Positions 1-10,539 of a stretch of DNA of 64,000 bases are shown here, in pieces. Positions within the stretch are counted from its first letter, which is position 1; each line of letters starts with the position of its first letter. This DNA is from Mermis nigrescens (lineage: Eukaryota > Nematoda > Enoplea > Mermithida > Mermithidae). Below the pieces are notes generated by a model. That model ran no database searches. It was not told the DNA's origin and saw only the letters and a program-made list of their open reading frames with translations. A program made the position numbers and the translations under genes. The stretch spans positions 1,688,164 to 1,752,163 of the forward strand of contig JAVLUZ010000150.1 in the NCBI GenBank assembly GCA_036768485.1, written 5' to 3'.

Positions 1-290
1 ATTTTTATTCGGGGAGGGGGAACGCTTGAAAGTTTTGATATTGTACGGTAACGCATAATGTAGTATAAAAACTGGATTTTTCGACCTTAGTGTAGCCTAG
101 CCAATTTATGGGTTTCTGACGATCTAAATATAGGAAAAGTTCGAAGCGGCGCGATCACCTTTATTGACAAAAATGTTAAAGGCCACGAAGCGCCAATAAA
201 TTCAGGTATTTCCCCGTCCAAAACACAATTTTGTAGCATTGGGAAAAAATTGACAAATTTACTCAAAACAATTTTAAAACAATTCTATAC
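1..290. repeat. Decayed E-family repeat remnant
   Basis: The stretch resembles the interior of E elements elsewhere in the window: a 'gtacggtaacg...gtagtataaaaactgg' segment followed by 'ttttcgacctt...ttagtgta' and 'aatttatgggtttctgac', the same order as near 28600 and 49570. A degenerate GCGC palindrome lies near 150-195. No ends are identifiable because the window begins inside it. Confidence 0.45.
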
Positions 291-340
291 ATTTAGGCTT
301 CAACAGCAAAAATGGTGCGAAACACTCATTCAATATGAAG

Positions 341-789
341 CGATAGAATATTTTGAAAAAATGAGCTCGCTAAGCGAGAGATGTAAATCATGAGAAGCTT
401 AAAGTTTAAACCTACCATTACATTATGAAGAGAATTATAAAGGATTTTAAACTTAGAAAAAATGAAAAAGGTGGTAAGTTGGTGAATTAAAACAAATTTA
501 AAGGATATGATGAAACGTTATTGTTGAGAATGGGACGATTAAGCGCTATGTATAATGACTCCTTGATTGAAAGATCAAAAGAGTTGGATGCTCGACTGAT
601 AACCTTGAAGCAATCTGATGTAATTGGATGATTGCTATTTGCGATATGTTTGTGAATAGCAGATGAGCTATCACCCTGAATTGGCTTTCCCGTAGCAAAT
701 GAGATGCCAGTATGCTCTGCAATTCTATTCCCAAAATGTCGGCGAGTTTCGCCAATGTAACTAGCCATACAGCTAGAACACGTATACTT
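341..789 (-). pseudogene. Penelope-like element, GIY-YIG endonuclease end and 3' UTR
   Basis: The minus-strand reading frame from about 789 down to 487 encodes a GIY-YIG endonuclease in the form found in Penelope-like elements (PLEs). It begins with the CxxC-containing segment YTCSSCMASYIGETRRHFGNR, followed by RIAEHTG, and ends SYPLNLF and a stop. PLE proteins join a telomerase-like reverse transcriptase to this nuclease at the C-terminus. The reading frame further upstream in this strand (to 828) is not PLE: it belongs to the insertion at 790-2768. The reverse-transcriptase side resumes at 2769. Bases 341-486 are the PLE 3' flank and recur inverted at 3160-3330. Only the C-terminal part is present, so it is a dead copy. 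Confidence 0.8.
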
Positions 790-1189
790 CATCACTGGGC
801 AAGCCTTAAAGTCTCGGCCGGAGCTCAATCTTTTGGTTGGTTGCCTAAGTCAGAAAAAGTGGTTGCTACATAATTCCTGCGTGTAAAAATTTATGCATCG
901 AAGTTTTAACATTGTAGTCTTGCTTCCACGCAAGTCCATTCATAATTTCAAGCGAAGTCGCACTATTTCTCGCGAATTAGTATGGTGTACAAAAATAGTG
1001 CAATCGACAATTTGCATAGCAATTAGGTTTAAAATCTAATTATTTTAGCAAAAATTGACGTTTACGCCTTTAATATGCTTATTTGTTATGCAAATTAGTG
1101 AGTAAAAAATAAAACTTTTACAGAGTCCCTCATTTTCATGTCGAAAATAGTACATTTTCATTTAAAATATTAATCCTGCTTGAACGCAC

Positions 1190-1710
1190 GAAATTTGTCA
1201 AATTCAGCGCAACCTAAACATCAATAACGAGTAATAAAATTAAATGAATTCGGCGCGAAGCGCCGGAAAATTTTGACATTTTTCCTTTCTGAAACGCAAT
1301 TTCGCATTACAAAAATTGTCCAAATTCGGCGCGACCTAAATATCAACAATAATTAAGAAAATTAAATCAATTCGGCGCGAAGCGCCGAACAATTTTGCAA
1401 TTTAAACTTTGTGAAACGCAATTTTGCATTACAAAATTGTCCTAATTCAACGCAATCTAAACATCAATAACAAGGACTAAAGTTAATGAAGCGCCGGAAA
1501 ATTTTGGCATTTTACCTTTCTGAAACGCAATTCGCATAACAAAAATTGTCCGAATTTGGTGCGGCTTAAGCATCAATACCAAGTAAGAAAATTAAATCGA
1601 TTCGGCACGATGCGCCGGAAAATTTTGAGATTTCACCTTTTTAAAACGCAACTTTGTTTTACAAAAATTGTCAAAATTCAGCGCGGTTTAAACATCAATA
1701 ACCAGTAATG
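1190..1710. repeat. Tandem repeat, about 120-bp unit, four-plus copies
   Basis: Units begin near 1208, 1331, 1452, 1561 and partially 1682. Each carries 'taaacatcaata', then a GCGCGAAGCGCC palindrome, then 'gaaacgcaattt...acaaaaattgtc'. The third unit is shortened and has lost the left half of its palindrome. Confidence 0.8.
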
Positions 1711-1914
1711 TATGTATAAAAGACTAGTGTTTATTTACGCATAAAACAGGTGGACAGACAAGTATGTATTTTTAATACATCGATGTGTAGAAGATCACAA
1801 AAATACATGATGTGTTTTATTGTGATCTGACGAATTATTGTTATTTAGAAATTCGGTATCACTTACTTACATAAGTATAATCTATGAATTATGCATTCCT
1901 TACGTACCGATTTT

Positions 1915-2625
1915 CACAGCCCAGTAACCGATTTGATTGCCATGATTTTAAAATCGGTTGTTGGTATCTAAAAATTGATTGCTGAGCTATATGAAATCGG
2001 TTTCTGTACTCAAAACATCGGTTGCTGACTTAAAAATCGATTGCTAGGGTCAAAAAATCAATTGGTGGGATCCGAAAATCGGTTGCTAGGCTCTTCGGGC
2101 TCCAAAAATCAATTGGTGGGGTAAAATCAATTGGTGGGGTAAAATCTGTTGCTGGGGTAAAAAAACCAGCTGGTGAGCTGCGAAAATCGGTTGCTGAGGT
2201 CTAGAAATCGACTTCTGGGGTGAGAAAATCAGTTAATAGGGTCCAAAAATCGGTTGCTGGGGTCTTGAAATCAGGTCTTGACTCCAAAAATCGGTTGCTA
2301 TGGTCTAAAAATCGATTGCTGGGGTCCTAAATCAGTTAGTGGTCTCCGAAATTCTGTTGGTTGGGTCTAAAAATCGGTTACTGAGGTCCTTAATCAGTTG
2401 ATGGGCTTCAAAAATCAGTTAGCGGGGTCCAAAAAACGGTTGATGGGGTCTAAAAACCAGTGGGTGGGCTCCAAAAATCGGTTGATTGGGTCCTAAATCG
2501 TTTACTGGGCTCCAAAAATCGGTTGCTGGGGTCTAAAAATTGGTCGCTGGGGTTCTAAATCAGTTAGTAGGCTCCAAAATTGGGTTTCTGGGGTCCTAGA
2601 TCGGTTTATGGGGTCCAAGTTGGCG
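1915..2625. repeat. Minisatellite, about 20-bp unit, AAAATCGGTTGCTGGGGTC
   Basis: Roughly 34 degenerate copies of a 20-21 bp unit run head to tail. Variants alternate 'ggttgctggggt', 'agttagtgggct' and 'cgattgctgggg'. The array lies wholly inside the insertion that splits the Penelope element. Confidence 0.9.
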
Positions 2626-2768
2626 GCATCTTATCTTGTAAGATGCATAGAAAAGTTTTTGTACAAAACATAGGGTGCAACTGGTGAACCCTCCGGCTGG
2701 TACCGAACCTGCTGCGGCTGGTACCCGGTTGAACCTGGTTGAACCCCTTGCCCAGGTTTGGTACACTG

Positions 2769-3040
2769 ATATACTAAATTTGAGAGTAGCTTAGCAGGTA
2801 CAGCATCCTTGTTCTTGAAAAACCGGCTGATACACACGACAGGTTTGTAAACAAACCTTACTCGAATCTGAGGGTACAAGGCAGATAAAAGCTTTACAAT
2901 TCTGCTGCGTACATTGTAGCCGTGCACACCAGTGTAAGGTAAAACAAGAGAATAGCATAATTTATCACACCCGACTTTTATGTCCTCACTCTTATTATAA
3001 ACCTTTGTCATAAAGTCTGATATGACCTTATCAATCAAGC
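2769..3040 (-). pseudogene. Penelope-like element, reverse-transcriptase C-terminal/linker part
   Basis: Minus-strand codons from 3038 down to 2769 encode a segment matching the RT-to-endonuclease linker of Penelope-like proteins: LVLPYTG, then RVRFVYKPV, then FFKNKDAVPAKLLSNLVYQ. In the family this region reads as LPY(L/I)G, vvFkp, FrfKD.lP and S.vVYk, and then leads directly into the GIY-YIG domain. The frame beyond 2769 (to 2631) is inserted DNA, not Penelope. Upstream the copy is truncated at about 3040, where an inverted Penelope fragment starts within about 10 bases. 5' truncation followed by an inverted partial copy is a known PLE habit. Confidence 0.75.
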
Positions 3041-3047
3041 CAAGAGG

Positions 3048-3330
3048 ATTACATCAGATTGCTTCAAGGTTATCAGTCGAGCGTACAACTCTGTTGATCT
3101 TTTAATCAAGGAGTAATTATACATAGCACATGATCGTCCCATTCTCAACAATAATGTTTCATCATATCCTTTAAATTTGTTTTAATTTACCAATTATGCC
3201 ACCTTTTTCATTTCCTTTAAGTTTAAAATCTTTTATAATTCCCTTCATAATGTAATGTCAGATTTAAACTTTAAGTTTCTCTTGGTTTACATCTCTCGCT
3301 TAGCAAGCTCATTTTTCAAAAGTATCTATG
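3048..3330 (+). pseudogene. Inverted Penelope-like fragment (endonuclease C-terminus and 3' UTR)
   Basis: This is the reverse complement of roughly 341-640. It encodes the last about 45 residues of the GIY-YIG domain (ITSDCFKVISRA ... RPILNNNVSSYPLNLF) with an in-frame TAA where the other copy has serine, then the same 3' flank through 'catctctcgcttagcaagctcattttt'. It abuts the truncated minus-strand reverse-transcriptase piece head to head. Confidence 0.8.
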
Positions 3331-4030
3331 GCGTATAGTCGGTTTTTGAATATTTTGACTATCAGGGTAAATTCTGGACCTAAATATAAGCATGAACTTT
3401 CAATGTGAGTTTTAGTATTTCAAGCTTTCATACTCACTCTGGAGCTTTATTACGAGAAATAACGCAGAAACATGCGCTAAGACACGAAAAATTTTGACAT
3501 TTTTGCCCTTTTAACTTAATTGAAACCGTTTTAAAATCATAAAAAAACAGACAAATTTATAAAGACGCGATCGGAAATTTTTACAAATTCCTAATACTTT
3601 GACCGTGTTTGCCCCCTCCCACCCTTAAATTGTTTGTAAAGTACGAAAAACTTTATTGCGCTCAAGCGCTTCTCAGCAGGCTCCGGGGCGGAGCCCCGAA
3701 AAATTTCTGTAAACGAGCACTTCAATTATAAATCGCAAGATTAAAATTTTCGCAAAATAGGTTAAATTTTCCTTCTGGTTTTAGCCTAGAAACACTTAAA
3801 TGTATCAACTCCATGCACAGCAATTTTCAAGTGCTTGCTTTTAATAAGTGTGAAATACGCTCTGACAAATATTTTTCCATATCATTTTTATATTTAGTGC
3901 TTTAAGGGACGGATCACTGAAAATAAGATAGAGAACGGCAAACGTTACAGCAAGATGTACATCGCTCAGGAAGCAGACGCGCGTAACAAGGACATTTAGC
4001 TATTTTTTCAATCAGAATAGAATTAAGGCA
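3331..4030. other. AT-rich spacer, no gene seen
   Basis: No coding signal or clean repeat boundary was found. A short GC-rich hairpin (GGGGC/GCCCC arms) sits at about 3678-3700 with 'gcgctcaagcgc' just before it. Confidence 0.4.
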
Positions 4031-4031
4031 T

Positions 4032-4355
4032 ACATGTTATTGAAGGGGGTTTGTTTCACCCCCAGAATGGCAACTGACCCCCCCCACCCGCAAAATGGCT
4101 GCGATCCACCCAGAATTCTCGATTTTTCGAAAAAGTTGGTAAAAGTTGAATTGACTATATTTCGTTAAATTTAAAAAGATTTTTTTCGAATTCGTTTTTA
4201 TGTTCTAGAAAGAATGAGCACTGTCTGTATAGCCAAAACTCAGTGTTTTTGACATCAACCTATCACTTTTTAGCCCAAAAAGGCACTTTTAAAATTTTTT
4301 GGGCCTGCTTCCCGTCCAGAATTCCAACGCTGTACATGTATGATTCTGTCCTTGT
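4032..4355. mobile_element. Probable T-family MITE copy
   Basis: The left end CATACATGTTATTGAAGGGGG with a 'cacccccagaat' segment and the right end 'ccagaattcc...tgtacatgtatg' match the ends of the well-bounded T element at 60283-60687. No convincing TSD is visible, so the limits are approximate. Confidence 0.45.
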
Positions 4356-4861
4356 AATGGAAGACAAACAAAGCGGAAAATAGATGAAGTAGTAAGTGCG
4401 CAACTATTTTTGCACTCGTACCACGATGAGCGACGAGCGTATATGGTTTCATTTTATACGCACAAAATGACACATTAAATCGCTAAATTATAAATTGTTT
4501 CAGCCGATTCAAGCTTCCAAACTTATTGGATCTAACAATAAATAACAATGATTCGGCGCAAATTTAGACGTTTTTGCCTTTTTTGTAGCATAAGAATTAA
4601 CAAATTTTCTTAAAAATTTCGTGCCACCCTGGCTAAGCCCTTGAGCCGGATGCACGTTTTCCATCTTTCCGCGTATTATCTTACCTTACCTGCCATATTT
4701 TTTCCGCCAAGAGGGGCTGATGCGCTACAATTGATAAGCTGACAAAGTTGTAATTTAGTTTTCCGGCGAATTGGGGCTGAGCTCGCGTTTAAACGTTCAT
4801 CTAATCTATGCTTATTTAATATTTAAATAAGGTCTGATATATTAGTTCTTCTTTACATGGT
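4356..4861. other. No gene seen
   Basis: AT-rich sequence with isolated GCGC-type fragments near 4555 and 4730. Nothing coding is supported. Confidence 0.35.
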
Positions 4862-5098
4862 TTATTTCAGGCGTACCAAGTAAACGCTCTTGGATCTGTC
4901 CGATGGCACTTCGTCCATTTGAACGAGTCGATCGATCCAAAAAGGATCAGTGTGAGGCTTAGGCGGCAATTTGTGCTTCCGCCAATCAAATTCGCTGGTC
5001 TTACTTTTAATGATTTCCAAAGCAGAAAGCAGCTGAGCCCCATTTGACGATGAATTGAAAGGAAGGCGTCGTACAAACACTGCAACAAGTTTCAACAC
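4862..5098 (-). CDS. Unidentified 78-codon open frame
   Basis: An open frame with a conserved-looking C-terminal half (KLPPKPHTDPFWIDRL, then SDRSKSVYLVRLK and stop). Its residue composition is balanced, unlike the low-complexity frames produced by the repeats. I do not recognise the family. It could be a terminal exon or the tail of a TE protein; it lies in a stretch with no other element and ends about 100 bases before an E-family insertion. Evidence for being real is only composition and length, so confidence is low. Confidence 0.2.
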   Translation of the reverse strand: MLKLVAVFVRRLPFNSSSNGAQLLSALEIIKSKTSEFDWRKHKLPPKPHTDPFWIDRLVQMDEVPSDRSKSVYLVRLK

Positions 5099-5195
5099 AT
5101 TTCGCGCAAGCGTACAATCATATTTACAGACATCGAATAAACAACCCGCCTCTCTTTATTCGCACTTCTTTAAACAACCTGTATATCACTATCAT

Positions 5196-5633
5196 AGCGT
5201 TTTTATTGTATCCGGCAAAGATTGTTCCCGATGTACAAACACTTTCTGGACCGTCTTTGTACATATACAAAGACTTTTGGAAAGAAAAAACCTGTAAAAA
5301 GGTTTAAAATTCCCAAAAATTTTCGGCGCTTCGCGCCGAAATGAGATAATCATGTGTCATATATACCTTTACAATGGCAGAACTTGCATTTAGAATGGAA
5401 AATGTCCAATTTTCCGGCGCTTCATGCAGTTTTGAGACAATTTTTGGTAATTTTTGGCGTAAGAAACCCAGAAGTATCTAAAATACACTACTAAAGGCCG
5501 AAAAACCCATATTTTACCGCACTGAAATCGCTACTGCGCCACATTATATTGCCCAAAAATCTGCATGCGCAAAATGTACAGAGACTTTCAGGGACCATGT
5601 TTGTACATGCACAAACTTTCACAAAAGACACTG
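5196..5633. mobile_element. E-family MITE (E4), 438 bp, perfect 8-bp TSD
   Basis: Flanked by perfect ACTATCAT duplications (5188-5195 and 5634-5641). The right end is ...GACACTG, complement CAGTGTC, matching other E copies. The body has the hallmark order: 'gatgtacaaa' arms, the TTTGTACATATACAAAG palindrome, a GCGCTTCGCGCC hairpin at about 5325-5340, a second half hairpin, and the mirrored TTTGTACATG arm. Non-coding; an 8-bp TSD fits hAT. Confidence 0.85.
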
Positions 5634-5641
5634 ACTATCAT

Positions 5642-6054
5642 TGAAATAGTAATAAAACAAACATTTGAAATAAGTTTAAAAAAGATTGCGATCAAACTAA
5701 TGCTTACAAACTTTCAGTGGAACGAGCACTTAAAATTGCTAATTGCGAAACGATCCATTTTTATACACTATAACATAACTGATATTAAAAAATTCGAGCA
5801 ATTTAATAAAATATAACCAACGAATTAATATGTTGTGCAAAGAGTCAAAAATTTTATACGATTGAGCGTACGTATTGCTAAGAACATATTTCCAATTTTT
5901 TCCAGAAAAATCGATAATTTTGGCTGGGCATTTCGCGGCATACAGCAGCCATTATAAGGATGCCCGATTCTTCCAAACAACTAGCGGTAATTGTTCAAAA
6001 TTTTGTACGAGTGCGGTAATTTATTAATTGAGTCCGGAAGACCTTCCCTTCTAC
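5642..6054. other. No gene seen
   Basis: Unassigned AT-rich sequence between E4 and V. Confidence 0.35.
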
Positions 6055-6560
6055 TAAGGATGCAACGGTTACCCGAACAAAATTCAGGACATGAACCCGA
6101 ACCCGGACCGAAATAAAATGAACTATACTACCCGAAACCGAATGAATTAATTTTTATTACCCGAACCCGAATGTTTCTACAATTTATTCGGGTATTTCAA
6201 AGCACTAAAACGCCGCTATTTTACCTCAAAGCTTCAAAAATTTTCCGAGCTCCGAGTCGGTTTCTTCTTAATCTTTAAATGCTAAGTTTTAAATCTTTTT
6301 TTCTAGAAAATGATTGACAAGTGAAATTACGCTTTAAAAAGTGCTTAGTTATTCATTGGTACAATTTCTATCAAGTTAAACTTCTTCTAAGCAGCGGCTT
6401 TTTGGCCAGTAAGCAAGCGATTCATTCATGCAGGATAAACTGAGCAAACTTTACAGTTGAAATTATTATCGGCTCTACTCTCAAAATGATCCTAAGGCAC
6501 TGGTTTGGCAGTATTGCGGCACGTATCACCTAGGCTTCGTACATTCACATACGGGGAGGG

Positions 6561-6728
6561 CAGGCACTTAGCTGGAAATCCTATTTTGAGGGGACTAACA
6601 CCATTTTTGGGGGTCCAAGCCCAAAAAGGCCAAAAATAACGTTTGAAAGACCTATTTTTCCGGTTTTTTTCGGAATTTTGGGGGTCCGGACCGGACCCCC
6701 TCCCATTCGCCCCAGAGCTACGTGCCTG
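6561..6728. mobile_element. A-family MITE (A1), 168 bp
   Basis: TIRs CAGGCACTTAGCT and, complemented, CAGGCACGTAGCT; flanks GGGGAGGG (6553-6560) and GGGGAGTG (6729-6736) match 7 of 8. The interior has the family's 'gggggtcc...ccggaccccc' inverted GC blocks. The short overlapping open frames here are by-products. Confidence 0.85.
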
Positions 6729-6819
6729 GGGGAGTGGCACACCTGGGCAACGGCCGGTCTTTCCGATGATACCAGGAGCAAAACATTTTGGTTGGTTGTC
6801 TTACATGCACAGCATGGGA

Positions 6820-7110
6820 ATTCTGGGGGGTGAGATTATAAAGAGCCTTTTCTTGTCCAAAAATGGTAGGTACGCGTCATAAAAGTCGCTTTTCAGCGTT
6901 TCTGACGATGCTCTATCTTTCTAGAGCTTAAAAACATAAAAAATTATGAAAAAATCAAACAAGTCGCAACAATATAGTCGAAACATGAGTATAATGGCGC
7001 GAAGCGCCAAAAATTTGGCACTTTTGAGCTAATAGATAGCTAATAACGCTTAAAAAGCATCTTTCCTACAATTTTTTTGGGAACTTTGAAAAATCACCAA
7101 TTCTGGGGCA
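6820..7110. repeat. T-like repeat remnant
   Basis: The order 'aaaaatggtaggtacgcgtcataaa', 'gagcttaaaaacataaaa', GGCGCGAAGCGCC, 'acttttgagct' is shared with about 22080-22310. The copy at 60283-60687 has the same parts. Confidence 0.55.
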
Positions 7111-7489
7111 GTGTGAAAAAATTTTTGCGGGGGTTGAAATTTTTCTGGGGGCGGAAACCCTCCCAAGATAACGTACGTTGGTTGTCAGTTCTAATCATTT
7201 TCCTCACAATTTTTAAACAAACAAGGCGTTTCTGTGTGCGGAGTATGACATGTTTTATCAGTCTTAGTAGAGGAAGTTTACTCGTTTTTGTTACCAGCGC
7301 ACTAAGCGCTTCAGCTTTAGATCTTGAGTGCGCGTTGTGCTTATCTATAAATTGCGCAATGTATCTAAGTAGATTTGATCTTTTATGAAAAATTCTTGTT
7401 AAAAAGTAAAACAAGTAATAGAAAGCCTTGACCGTAGATATCGAATGGTCCACCGGTGATATACGGCTGAATCAAGTTGAATATATTGC

Positions 7490-7760
7490 TAAGGTACGGC
7501 AAGGGGTATCACCCGCTCAGCCAGACGGCATCATTTTTAAGGTCAAAAGAAGTTAAAATTCAGAAATTTATCCGTGCTTGGCGCCGGATCAACACTTTTA
7601 TGTAATTTTTACTCCAAAAAGCGCCCAAACTTGATCAATTTTCGTATTTTTCAATGTTAAACGTGATATAATGCAATTAAAATGGACTAAAGATGCTTTA
7701 AAAAGGCGATACCCCCTCCCTGTCGACCCCGACCTTGTGCAACTGTGGTGGGCTTAAGAA
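7490..7760. repeat. M-like remnant
   Basis: 'acttttatgtaatttttactccaaaaagcgccc', 'gatataatgcaattaaaatggactaaa', and 'gaccccgaccttgtgcaactgtg' follow the minus-orientation order seen in M2 and M3. Confidence 0.55.
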
Positions 7761-8154
7761 AGGGCGCAACCCCCCCCTCTTAGCACAAAAATAACTGTGG
7801 AACTAGGTAAGATAATGCATAGGAAACCGCACGCTCTTCTACGGGTTTTATTCACCTTCAATTTCATTCACCTTCAATTCCATTCCAAAGCTCAAGGATA
7901 ATTTTTTTACCCATTTTTGTCCTATTTTGGGCTTCTTGTCTACATAAAACTTTAAAATTTTCTCTCAGGTACATGTACATATGGTAAAAAGATTCCCAAG
8001 CCCCCATATATTAGTCTACTAAACGCCGCATAAGTTTGAAAGATTGATATTTACCCGAACCCGAGTAAACTTAAGTCAACTACCTACTGGAACCCGAACC
8101 CGAATACGCTTAAATTTACCTACCGTTGCATCCCTACCTGTTTTACACAAATAC

Positions 8155-9185
8155 GACGGGCGTGCATATACGCGCATAGAAGGGATGAGAAGGCAACTCA
8201 TTACCCTCCCGCCGAAGGGTCGTAATTGCGGGTACCGTTCGGCGATTTTGAGCCGACGGAATGTTTTTTGCATCATTTTTGAGGACAAATGTCGTAATAT
8301 TATTAGTGATGAAACAAAAACCCGGATCCGAAACTTCAATTTTCACAACCCGGATCCGTAAAGTCTTTAAGCATTTTATCGTAAGAACGCGGATCTAATC
8401 ATTCTGATTTGTAAATAAAAACGAGACGATTTCGCATTAAAAAGTTCTCTCGTAAGGGAAGATTATAATAGTAAATGAAAACCAAGATACGCTGATAAAA
8501 ATGATAAAGATGAGGAAGATGACGGCGCGGCGCGGTCGCGTAGCTGAGGGAGGAGGCGTAGGCGGATTCAAGGAGAGGGGAGGGGCGAGAAGGGGGCCGT
8601 GAGCCAAAAATTATTGGCGAGATAAAGAATGGATATATAACGTAATATGATTTTTGTCCATCGGTGATCATAATTTCTCAAATTTTTCCGGCACGATGAC
8701 ATTAATTTCCTTTCTCGACGGCCCGGATGTCATATTTTTGCCCAGGGAATAGGTTTTAAAACGACTTTTCGAGAATAGAAACAACTTTTTCAGTATAATT
8801 CTCTTCTATATCCAGGCGTAACTTTTTAAAATTTTCGACGTTCTACGCTAAATCTTACGAACGTAGGAGATGGATCAAGAGCGGTAATTCGGGCTAATAA
8901 ACGTCCTGATTACTTTTTTCCGGCTTTTCGCGCCACATTTTTCCTTAAATCAAAAAAATTATGAATCTTTTTTCGAGCGAAATCGCAGAAAATTTTAAAA
9001 TTTTAGAAAATTGTTGCGTCAAAATTTATTTTAAATAAAAGTACACGACGTCAAAGGCCGAAAAAACTTTACTCCGCGCGCGAAGGACAAATTTTTGAAC
9101 CGATGTATTTTCGGCCGTTTTCAAAAAGGTTGGAGTTACCGCCCCCACCCCCGCCTGCCGATCCTGACCTTGCGCATCTACGCGG
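8155..9185. mobile_element. M-family ends enclosing a diverged D-family copy
   Basis: An M left part (CATATACGCGCATAG at 8164, then 'ggcgattttgagccgacggaatg') and an M right end ('gatcctgaccttgcgcatctacg' at about 9160-9183) bracket about 800 bp. Within that, about 8560-9150 follows the D order: 'attggcgagataaagaatggatat', 'cataatttctcaaatttttccggc', 'gtcaaaggccgaaaaa'. A short CCCGGATCC motif pair lies at about 8322-8360. Boundaries are too decayed to fix. Confidence 0.45.
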
Positions 9186-10539
9186 GTGTATAAATTTTAA
9201 TTCTTAAATCCGCCAAATTGCATATTTTTTAATATTATAAACAGTCGTTTTAAATCGCTATTGGATAAACCGTTTCACGCTTCTCGGGTCACCGGGCATT
9301 TGAATACGCGGGACGACGTCTACGATTTATATACATACGTAAAATACACCTTAGCGGGCGACACCGCCCTCATTTATTTGAAAATACCGAAGACGTTGGA
9401 TCGAATTAAATTAATTCAATCAAATTACTGAAGAACGTAGAAGCTAGGAAGAATCGCAAACGCATTATATCATGACTATTTGACGGAACGAGGGAAGAAA
9501 TGAAGTAATATGTAATAAAAACTCGTTCGCTCGAAATCAAAGATAAAATTATTTATCAATGAAGAAATGAAAACAAAAACGGACAAAATAAAATGGCAAA
9601 ATAAATGAAATATAAGTTTAAATTACAAATTCGAAATAAGGCATCAAATCTAGTTCAACAACAAAAAATAAATAAATTTAAAAAGTTTTCAAGATCTTCG
9701 GGTTTCGATTCAAGATTAGCGCATTACTACAATATTGCGACGGGTACAAAAAATAAAAACATCAAGAAATAAAAAAGCGCTTACCCATAAATCCAGAGTA
9801 GTATAAAAGCGCATCTTGATAGCAACCCTTTTAAAAATGAAAAACAAAAATAATTAAACAATTAACTATAGTAAATTCTCGAGGGGAAAAAGTAAGACAT
9901 ACTCGTATATTCTACGAAAAACGTGATAAATTGGTTCGCAAAAATCTACAATCTGATATAATAATTAAAAAAACATGGTTATTTATTTCCGTAACGATGC
10001 GCCTCTTGAATTCCAACGCGTTTGCGAGAATAAAAGTTCCTAAAAATCGATTTTGCGATTTCGATGATTTCATTAAAAAGTGGCTGTAAACAGAGTCGCG
10101 AGATTCGATGTAATCGCGAAACAAATCTTAAAAATAAACAAAAAAAACAAACTCACGACGGCGATAAGCATCCTCGTCATATCGAAATAAATTTTGGACA
10201 TTTTGGACAGGCGAGTCATAAACGAGGGATTATCGCTAAGACCGGCCCCTTCGTCTACTATCCTGTAACTCAGAGTTAAGCACATCAAAGCCGACCCGAA
10301 GTTTCCCAGAATAAGATTTTCATTGAACAACGCATCTAGATCTTGCAACTTTTTCAACACGCTCTCCTAAAAGTAGGGTGGTGATTTAAACGACCAAATA
10401 AGAATAATGTAACTATTAATTTACAACTACTCAACAATCTGGATCTAAGAGAATTCACCCGTACATATCTCGTCTAACAATCAGATGTATGATAAACTCG
10501 TATATACCAATTACGTTAGTAAATTTATTATTTATATAT
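9186..10539. other. Long AT-rich tract, no gene or clear repeat
   Basis: I see no coding frame beyond chance, no TIR pair and no tandem array. It has fewer signature repeat motifs than most of the window and may be old single-copy sequence. Confidence 0.4.

Larger units (their letters stand above)
790..2768. mobile_element. 2-kb hAT-like element splitting the Penelope copy
   Basis: The two Penelope pieces (341-789 and 2769-3040) join cleanly if this block is removed: the protein passes from the LSNLVYQ linker into YTCSSC. The ends read CATCACTGGGCAAG on the left and, complemented, CAGTGTACCAAACCTGGG on the right, sharing a TGGGC core. Flanks GTATACTT (782-789) and ATATACTA (2769-2776) match 6 of 8, a plausible aged TSD. 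Subterminal sequence at 2690-2750 has repeated 'ggctggtac' and 'ggttgaacc' motifs. No transposase is visible; the interior is largely two tandem arrays. Confidence 0.6.
6055..8136. mobile_element. Large hAT-like element V with ACCCGAA subterminal arrays
   Basis: The ends are TAAGGATGCAACGGTTA and, complemented from the right, TAGGGATGCAACGGTAGG. Both ends are followed inward by repeated ACCCGAACCCGAA motifs (6065-6180 and 8050-8105). Flanking octamers CCTTCTAC and CCTGTTTT match only 4 of 8, so the TSD is decayed or the ends are slightly off. Inside lie an A element (6561-6728), a T-like stretch (about 6820-7110) and an M-like remnant (about 7490-7760). No transposase frame is visible. Confidence 0.65.

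Noticed and set aside
1915..2625. CRISPR-like regular repeats
   Set aside because: Units are contiguous and degenerate with no unique spacers; this is a minisatellite.
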